Assembly (NCBI GenBank): GCA_035610835.1
Contig: CM069445.1
Location: 80,921,786 to 80,985,785 of the forward strand
Length of the DNA stretch: 64,000 nucleotides
Source of the DNA: Ophiura sarsii
Lineage: Eukaryota; Echinodermata; Ophiuroidea; Amphilepidida; Ophiuridae
Direction of reading: 5' to 3'
Every line of letters starts with the position of its first letter. The stretch's first letter is position 1. Below are positions 57,330 through 64,000 of the stretch, piece by piece. The notes under the pieces are model-generated. The model did no database searches. It was not told where the DNA came from and worked only from the letters and a program-made list of their open reading frames with translations. The translations under genes and the position numbers were made by a program.

Positions 57330-58870
57330 CTCATTGTTGGATATAGGTCCAGGTACATACTCGAAGGGTTTGGTTGGCGAACCCCCTGGACCCAAATTCA
57401 ACTGGAAAGTATTTCATCTCCCATCATGCTTCTTGGCATTCGTGTACGAGATCAGCATACTTGCACTTCTTTCTATTGGCTTGTGTGAAGTTTTCCTCTG
57501 CTGGAACTGTCACTTCTATCATCACACACCTTTTCTCTGCAGTGGAATCAATAATGGTATCTGGGTGTTTTGCAGTTCCCACACCACTGGTTGAAAATAG
57601 CTGGACTTTCATCTTCATCCCAAACGATCTCCCAGTCCTGACACGTCTTTAAAATCTTGGCACTTCCCTCAGTACTCTGCCATTTCACATTGTCGTGAGT
57701 ATTACCTTTATATAATTGCCTGGAATGGTATTCCTGACTTCTGATATCCTTCTGTCTCATCGTCTGTAAATGATCTTGCCTGGTAGAATGCTGGTATAAT
57801 GCTGGTAGAATGCTGGTAGAATGCTGGGACTCTGTGGTGGATGATTCGGCGTAATACCATCCTGCTCGTTATGCTCGTGGTGAATATTGGCAGCAATTGA
57901 AGATATGGAATATGGTACAGTTGTTATATCCACACAGGGCGCAGTAATGCTTGCTCTAAGTTTGAGGTTAGCACCTTCTCCTGCTAACTATAGCAGGAGG
58001 AGAAGGTAGCGCCTGTCCTGTACCGCAACTATGTATAAATTGAGCAATTCTGGTGACCATGAGTTAGTACAACAACTTATTCCATATTGTGTCTATAGTT
58101 GCATAGCTGCATCCCATCCCAACCATCATGCCTTGCTTTGCCATGCCGCATGCCGTAAATATTGACAATCATCTGGTCTTAAGTGACCATATGACTTATT
58201 TGACTATATGTTGTTAGGGCTTTCCGGTGTTACTTCTTGTACATCTCTTGCATTCTCTTCTCTCTCTTGATGAAACACAGTCCTTGTCTTCAAACTTGCC
58301 GTCTGCACAGCTCTTTGATGAACAGGTGTCGCTCTCTCTTCCCGTTCTTTCACTCCATTCCAGTTCTTCGAAGCTTCTACCTTACCAATCTTGTCAACAT
58401 ATGCCCATATACATGAGTACTTCAAGATGTAATACTTAACAAGTTGCATGCACATTAGATGTGCTGTCAGTGGCTTCAATTGGAGTCCCTTCTTCTCTCT
58501 ACTTCTGTACAAGATGGAAGGGTTTGCACATCATGCCAGTAGGCCTGCCCATTTGCACATCTAGCCAGGCCTGTCAACTTTTTTCAGGAAACGGTTTGCT
58601 GTTGGCTACAGGTTTTCAGCAAAAGCGATGGGGAAGCAGTAGATTATGAAATCCCAGGTAACTCTGCTCACCACGTGATTCTCAAAAGTCCACATTATCC
58701 CAATGCTGTTCACTTTGCCATGATCGGTTTTCTCTATTAACAGCTCCTCAAACTTTACCCTTACTCTAAGTCGCGTCTTTGTAGATTTCTTCACCGATTC
58801 CTGCGATTAGCGATCTTGAGCTTCGGGTCGTACGGCACGTAGGATCTGGAGTCTTCCATTGCAACTGCAT
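57330..58870 (-). pseudogene. Retrotransposon C-terminus with endonuclease-like region
   Basis: Minus-strand pieces in several frames. Near 58606-58794, FEELLIEKTDHGKVNSIGI and WDFIIYCFPI resemble the post-polymerase region of large non-LTR elements. At 57424-57618, HPDTIIDSTAEKRCVMIEVT then VPAEENF ... KKCKYADLVHECQEA, a TGA, and WEMKYFPVEFGSRGFANQT match the pattern PD(x)nE.TVP ... KYADL..EC...W....PVE.G.RGF. That pattern is found in the restriction-like endonuclease ends of R2/R4/HERO-type elements. Stops and frameshifts are numerous, so it is dead. The clade is inferred from memory of the motif. Confidence 0.72.
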
Positions 58871-59775
58871 TCTTAGCTTCATGACGAGGCTTCTACACTT
58901 GGAGGGATTTTATTGTTCTGATCCAGTTGAGGAATGTCCCAGATAGCGAGACTCAATGGGCCAACGTATGCACTTATGGATCACGTCAAAACTCGACCGC
59001 CCGTTGACCGCCGGTTACGGCCGGTTCCGCCCGGTTCTCACAAAACGTGTCGTCTGTTATAATATACACACATAATGAGGTCAAATAGTTACACTCTGGT
59101 GAACACGACCGGTTGATAGTGCCTCGTCACACGCGTGAGCAATAACATCTTAAAGTAATGGGATCTCAAGTCTCAGTTGACAACCAGTACAATACAGCTA
59201 TTGATTTTCGCTGGGGTTGGCTTTTTCAATCTGTTTATAGCTCAATTAACTTTTTAAAATCAATACCGAAAGTCTATGAATGGGTTTTTTTATGGAACGA
59301 TCATAGAGAGAGCTATTATGACCGCAAAGTAACAGATTGATAGTGTAAATTGGTCCGGTTACAGCATTAAGTCAACCGGCGGTTGTTCAGTGTTGCATGC
59401 GTGAATATTCATATACCAGTAAAACATTTGACCTGAAAGAACCGGGCGGAACCGACCGTAACCGGCGGTCACCGGGCGGTCGAGTTTTGATGTCTTCCCT
59501 TACGTTGGGCCAACAGTTCCTCCCATCCTGGTTCACTCCTTGCATTGATGGTCATGTCATCTGCGTATATCTCCCATCCTGTTGGCATTCAAGTGTTATT
59601 AGCTTCGGGTCGTACGGCACGCAGGGTCTGCATTCTCTAGGCGAGGCCTCTACACTTAGAGAGCTGGCTTTTATTGCTCTGGTCCTGGTCCAGTTGAGAA
59701 ACGTGTCCACCACGTGTGACAGTTCCTCACATCCTGGTTCACTCCTAGCAGGTCATATGCGTATACCTTCTGTAG
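58805..59775 (-). pseudogene. Reverse-transcriptase core of the same element, duplicated and interrupted
   Basis: The minus strand encodes IYADDMTINARSEPGWEELL near 59500-59575, with the catalytic YADD at 59556-59567. A second copy of the same part lies at about 59590-59775, where the motif has become YAYD and is followed by EPGCEELSHVVDTFLNWTR. Both lead to VPYDPKL (58830 and 59605 regions). The polymerase core was thus duplicated locally. The inner copy is split right after EEL by the element at 58957-59512. Confidence 0.7.
58957..59512. mobile_element. 556-bp miniature element nested in the retrotransposon
   Basis: Ends TGGGCCAACGTA and, in reverse from the right, TGGCCCAACGTA. Inside these, TCAAAACTCGACCGCCCG ... 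GACCGCCGGTTACGG ... GGTTCCGCCCGGTTCT is mirrored at 59440-59491. Removing the element rejoins the reverse-transcriptase reading near GAGGAACTGT, which confirms insertion. The 60-codon frame within (59158-59340) has no known domain. No clear target duplication. Confidence 0.8.
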
Positions 59776-59890
59776 CTGCTTGATTTGTGTGTTCTTCAGT
59801 TGGTAAACCAGGTGGTCTTTCTTCTTTAGTAGCAAAGCAGATTTCTCTGATTATACGAAATAGACACTTTTCCCAGAAACACGAGACCTA

Positions 59891-60718
59891 CACTCTTAGA
59901 AGGTCAGGATCATATATGAGACGAAAAGGATCAATTTAGTGATCCAGAAGCGGTATCACATATGAGCTTACCCTTTCCGGATCAAAGTGATCCGACAAGC
60001 AGGATCAAAAAGTTTGATCCGAAATGGGATCAAATATTTCTGTCAAATGATACTGAAACGGATCAAAATAATGATCCTGCTTGTCGGATCACTTTGATCC
60101 GGAAAGGGTAAGCTCATATGTGATACCGCTTCTGGATCAAAATTGATCCTTTTCGTCTCATATTTGATCCTGACCTTCTAAGAGACCCACTGCAGACTAT
60201 ATATCGAGTGCAGTAAGCTTACTACATCGTGTAGGCCTAGTACATCGCAGTGATCGTGACATTTTGTGAGGAGCATTTTGACCGAAAATCGTACTGATGG
60301 CACTGGTCAGGTACAAGAAATTTGTTCACAAGAATAGAGCATGTTCAAACATAAAAAATAAAACTACTTTACCGACAAAATCATGTAACATTTTACAGAT
60401 TAGACTGGATAACTTACCGCGGTATTTCACCCTTGTTTCAATGGCGACCGAATTCAAAAGATCGTCTGCTTGTCGTCTATCGGTTTGCGAAAGAGTGACG
60501 TCAGTCACCTATTGACCAATGAACTTTTTCATCGAATTGATCCGGAAATCAGATCAAAGTTGATCAAGGTGAATTTGATCCGTTTGTTGATATCTATCTG
60601 GAAACGGATCAAAACGATCCGAAAACGGATCAAAACGATCCGAAAATGATCCTTAAAGGATCAAAACAAAGTGAGCCGGAAATCTACTCATGTATTTGAT
60701 CCTGACCTTCTAAGAGTG
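59891..60718. mobile_element. GATC-palindrome element with TA duplication (828 bp)
   Basis: CACTCTTAGAAGGTCAGGAT is mirrored by ATCCTGACCTTCTAAGAGTG. TA flanks both sides (59889-59890, 60719-60720). The left 295 bp are themselves a long palindrome ending with a second copy of the terminus at about 60158-60185. Both parts are dense in TTTGATCCG/CGGATCAAA repeats. The plus frame near 60297-60515 is in the unique middle and has no known domain. The architecture parallels the GTATCG element at 11.1 and 15.4 kb, with unrelated sequence. Confidence 0.82.
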
Positions 60719-60773
60719 TAGTGTGACCGTGGCCTAAATACTCTGTCTAAGTATCAAATGTGAGTTCACAACC

Positions 60774-60800
60774 CCTCCCCCCCCCCCCCCCCCCCCCCCC
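60774..60800 (+). repeat. C homopolymer run
   Basis: A run of more than 20 C, immediately downstream of the GATC element; length in the assembly may be unreliable. Confidence 0.9.
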
Positions 60801-60857
60801 AACGGCGTCAGTTGACATGACAGCTGATTGTCTACTTTTACCTGATACTTTTCACAA

Positions 60858-61178
60858 AACAGTCACATTTCCCCAAAATGATGTTTTCCATAAAAGGTGG
60901 CACTTTTCAAGATTCTGTACATGCAATTTACCCAACAGACTCCAGTCGTGCTCTTCATGCTCTTGTGGTGTAGTTTTTGTGTGTATGGGTAATTCAAGTC
61001 GTATTTTTTAAATTTCAAATAAAGAGCAGATAAAGAAAGAAGCGACTTTTTTATATATACTTTTTGAATATAAAAACATCTCAAATGAATTTTTAAAAAC
61101 CCACTGGACAGTGGTTTATCTTTTTTTGTATAGGATCTTGAAAAGTGCCACTTTTTCTTGGGAAATGTGACTGTTTTA
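60858..61178. mobile_element. Fold-back repeat with ~50-65-bp arms
   Basis: AAAACAGTCACATTTCCCC and GTGGCACTTTTCAAGAT on the left face ATCTTGAAAAGTGCCACTTT and GGAAATGTGACTGTTTT on the right. The middle is AT-rich. Target duplication not identified. Confidence 0.72.
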
Positions 61179-61389
61179 AAGGGGCTTACTTCTTTTGACC
61201 TTGACCCCTTTAGATGTCAAGGCATCTGAATGTTGCCACATCCTTGCTGCGGATCCTGGCATCCAATAATAACTCCTTTTCCTTACTGATTATTCACGTC
61301 TTGTGAATACGTTCTTCCAAGAAAAGTTGTTACTGAGTATGGAAATGTGTATCTGTGCCATTGTCACACTTCGTATTCAAAATTAATCG

Positions 61390-61535
61390 TCTACTGGAAT
61401 TCATAAACAACTGAATGACCACAAAATGGACCATCAAATACACTGTTTGTTATTCGAAATCTTCTATACTGGTGTTCATAAAAAACTGAACGGCCACCAA
61501 ACGGCCACCAAACGAACCATCAAATAGTCATACAT
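61390..61535 (+). repeat. Diverged tandem duplication (~73 bp)
   Basis: ACTGGAATTCATAAACAACTGAATGACCACAAA ... GGACCATCAAATA is followed by a second version with ACTGGTGTTCATAAAAAACT, within which AACGGCCACCA is itself repeated. Confidence 0.7.
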
Positions 61536-61635
61536 ACTCTCTTAAATCAAAAGATTGAAAAGAAAAGTCAATCATAAAGATTGTGCTGAGGAAAATATCT
61601 TAAAAGATTTAAAATATTCAATCTAATACTTCAAA

Positions 61636-61682
61636 GGGGGGGGGGGGGGGCGATCGCCACCATCGCCCCCCCCCCCCCCCCT
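61636..61682. repeat. G-run/C-run inverted pair
   Basis: A run of about 14 G, then GCGATCGCCACCATCGC, then about 16 C, flanked by AA and TT. It can fold as a hairpin or form G-quadruplex on either strand. Run lengths are assembly-sensitive. Confidence 0.8.
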
Positions 61683-62219
61683 TCTTACGTATGTAGTATT
61701 AGGGGTGTGATCATGATGATTAAGGGCGTTACTTTTGTAACATTTATCATTGTTATCATATTATTGAATGTTTCTTAAAGATGAAACATTTGTATTGACA
61801 AAGACTCCTTTTTAAGATTGATTAAAGCAAATTGATCAACCGTTTGGTTAAAACAATACTATTTTCAGGCTATAAACATGATAAATAGTGATACAACCCC
61901 AGCACACGTCATTTAACCAACGAAGTGTTATCCCCTCCTCAAAATCTGCCGGATTTTGATATTAAAGAGATAAACCAATTGGATCACGATTGCGTCAATA
62001 TAGCCACATCCTCTTCCTTCAGGCTTATCCCAACCGTCAAACATTGATTGCTTTCATTTATTATCAAATTCGAAGTGCCTGGTCATATTTATACTTTAAT
62101 TTCTTAATATATAACATAACCTTTGACATACGTTTCAAATTAAGCCTTGAATTTGCTGAAGCCATAAACAAATGCGACGCATCTTATACATTTTCCGACC
62201 CAATCTGGATGATATAATT

Positions 62220-62461
62220 CAGTGGCGGATCCAGGATTAAAATTTACGGGAGCTGACCAAGGATTTTTTAAATTGGTACCCCAAAAAAATCGTGAAAGGT
62301 CACCAATTGTTTTTGCCGTCAGCTAGTGAAATTCTGCTAAGTGGGGGGGGGGGGGGGGGGGGGGGCTCTGAAAAAGGTAAAGTGGTACACAAAAAAGGTA
62401 TATTGTCAAATGTTACGGGGGGGGGGGGGGCGCCCGCCACCCCCCCCTGTATCCGCCACTG
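62220..62461. mobile_element. Dispersed element ending CAGTGGCGGATCCAGG
   Basis: CAGTGGCGGATCCAGG at the left is mirrored by TGTATCCGCCACTG at the right, and two long G-runs lie between. This terminus is widespread among animal genomes in non-autonomous, probably hAT-like, repeats. A clear 8-bp duplication was not found. Confidence 0.7.
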
Positions 62462-62469
62462 TTAAATTC

Positions 62470-63240
62470 GCGGGAAATTTCAAACGTTTTCTCTTATTAT
62501 CATGGTTATTTTCAACTGTCAAAAAAGGAGTTTAGAAGTTTAATGTCTGAAATGCTCTATATATACGTATGTATGTTGAGTCAAGATCAGCGAAGGAATA
62601 ATTATCATCCGATTGATTTCAAAAATGGGAAATGTCCCGGTTATGCACGTGAGTTGCAAACAGTGGAAACATATAAGTTAAATTTAAATTTCAATTGATT
62701 TTAATCTGCGGTTGTTTTCCTGTAATTCTAAAAAGTTGGTATTTGCCGGTTAGCGCGGAAGTTTAAATTATTGAGTTGGGGCTTATTCACTTAGAGGTAT
62801 AAGTTTGTTAAAATAATTTGTTTACCGCTGCTCTTTTATATACGACATTGTTAATAACTATATTATACTGAGTGACTGACAGAGTGACAGGAATCGAAGT
62901 AAATTTGACGGAAGGAAGCGCTTGTGGTATGGTCTGACAAGATTTGAAGAACTAACATAGCAAGAGGAGTGGCCGCCAAGGGAAAACGTTAATGAAACTT
63001 GCGTATTAGGTAGTGGGTGTAACAGACCCATAATAGATAGAGACGTAACTGCGATGGACGTAAGACAAAACTTGTGTGAGGAATCATAGGACTAACTATT
63101 GACACTCTCCATTCCATGATCTCTCTGTGCATGACTTAAATCACTAAATATCAACTTGTTACTTGTCATCTTGTGTGGAGACGTTGTTAACGGTCAGTCA
63201 CTGTCGTCAGTTGCATCGCAAGCAAGGAATATTTATCACG
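62470..63240. other. Sequence upstream of a possible first exon
   Basis: No transposon end or reading frame recognised. It could contain the promoter and leader of the exon at 63247. A TATATATACG stretch near 62560 is too far away to be its TATA box. GTAAG-type donor words also occur near 63060. Confidence 0.35.
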
Positions 63241-63246
63241 AAAGCA

Positions 63247-63314
63247 ATGGGAACTCTGTCGTGTTTTAACCCATTTTCAAGCGTGAAATTCAACTTGTCC
63301 AAAAGAGCAAAAAG
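63247..63314 (+). CDS. Possible first coding exon, gene runs off the window
   Basis: ATG at 63247 opens MGTLSCFNPFSSVKFNLSKR then AK. A consensus splice donor AAAAG|GTAAGA follows at 63314/63315, in phase 2. The ATG context has C at -2 and G at +4. Gly2 with Cys6 fits the start of an N-myristoylated, possibly palmitoylated, membrane-anchored protein, followed by a basic cluster (KRAKR). The family is not recognised. No downstream exon was identified in the remaining 690 bases, where the 63535-63729 frame is AT-rich noise. Confidence 0.42.
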
Positions 63315-63315
63315 G

Positions 63316-64000
63316 TAAGACAATTGTTTAATTCAGTATTTCTGAAGAGTTGCGAAAAACAGTGAACCATGAATAAATACGTTATTAGATTTTAAATCAG
63401 GTTAAATACATTTTATCATTAGTATGACATTCGATAATATTTATATATAGCTTTCTGTTGATATTACTCACTTTCGGAACTTTTAATTGATATAGGCCTA
63501 GCCTAAACTTCAGAAACTGAAATTATGGACAAAAGTGACGTATATATTTTCTTTTGATTTATTTACTTTTGATCAATATCTATCACCAAAATTCACTCAT
63601 GTTCAATTGTTTAAGGTGTCAATTGGGTTTTTTTGTGATATTGGATACCTTAATTCCGATATAAAATATTCACCATTTATAGAAATTACTGTTTTTTTCT
63701 TCTTTTATATTAGAATTCTATGCAAATAAGTGCATTTCTACTTTGCTCTCTCTCTTTCCTTAAAAGAAGACGTATTTTGATTTATGAGAGTGTTTGGAAT
63801 TTTGGACAAGTGTCTTATACTTTCCGGTGGCGTATAAAGGCATATATATAACCACAGCGGTGTGAAGTTTTAAAAAGATTTAAGCCCGGATTTAAGCTTT
63901 TAGACAGTATTTTCCGTCGCACTGTGATCATGGTTATCCTCAAGTTTTCAAACATGTCAACTAGGCCTATTTTCAAGTTAAACATATACAAATTGCTTCA
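63316..64000. other. Possible intron 1, extends past the window edge
   Basis: AT-rich sequence downstream of the candidate donor; no acceptor-plus-exon combination was convincing. Confidence 0.35.

Noticed and set aside
59158..59340. 60-codon frame starting MGSQVS
   Set aside because: Lies inside the inverted-repeat element at 58957-59512 with no domain; possible but unsupported.

Overview
The window looks like nuclear DNA from an invertebrate animal, probably a marine deuterostome such as an echinoderm or hemichordate. The evidence is AT-rich sequence, very low coding density, spliceosomal-type splice signals, many short non-autonomous DNA transposons, decayed non-LTR retrotransposons, tRNA-derived repeats and long tandem arrays. 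The lineage is an inference; no species-diagnostic gene is present.

Only one well-supported protein gene is visible: an intronless SPSB3-like SPRY/SOCS-box gene on the minus strand at 33.6-34.5 kb, with TATA-like and CCAAT-like sequences upstream. Two weaker gene pieces are a possible last coding exon on the plus strand (45396-45477) and a possible first coding exon running off the right edge (63247-63314, start MGTLSC, then a consensus splice donor).

Layout. 0-9 kb: small inverted-repeat elements, a non-LTR retrotransposon 3' end (3.8-4.4 kb), and a 2.68 kb fold-back element (6056-8739) flanked by TTAA duplications. 9-20 kb: a 300-bp tandem duplication, two copies of an element packed with short GTATCG/CGATAC palindromes (11.1-12.0 and 15.4-15.8 kb), hAT-like miniature elements, and a 374-bp TTAA-flanked near-perfect palindrome (19.0-19.4 kb). 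21.6-28 kb: a large AT-rich tandem-repeat domain whose centre (24.3-27.5 kb) holds about 25 copies of a unit with a short hairpin; some copies carry compensating changes in both arms. 28-33.6 kb: AT-rich sequence with nothing recognised. 33.6-34.8 kb: the SPSB3-like gene and its upstream region. 37.8-38.7 kb: a TA-flanked mariner-like element. 39.4-43.6 kb: a span bounded by 140-bp inverted repeats and holding two tRNA-Ser-like sequences and one other tRNA-like sequence. 44.6-48.7 kb: two more TTAA miniature elements, a CpG-rich palindrome repeat and microsatellites. 49.3-50.7 kb: a broken reverse-transcriptase gene. 51.2-52.4 kb: a 35-bp minisatellite with higher-order structure. 54-63 kb: more inverted-repeat elements, a decayed retrotransposon with an apparent restriction-like endonuclease region (57.3-59.8 kb) split by a miniature element, and a GATC-palindrome element (59.9-60.7 kb).

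No operon-like or multi-gene system is visible. The most unusual content is structural: the covarying hairpin array, two apparently unrelated elements built of dense short palindromes, and several element families that share a TTAA target duplication. All element classes were assigned by eye from termini and flanking duplications, without database searches.
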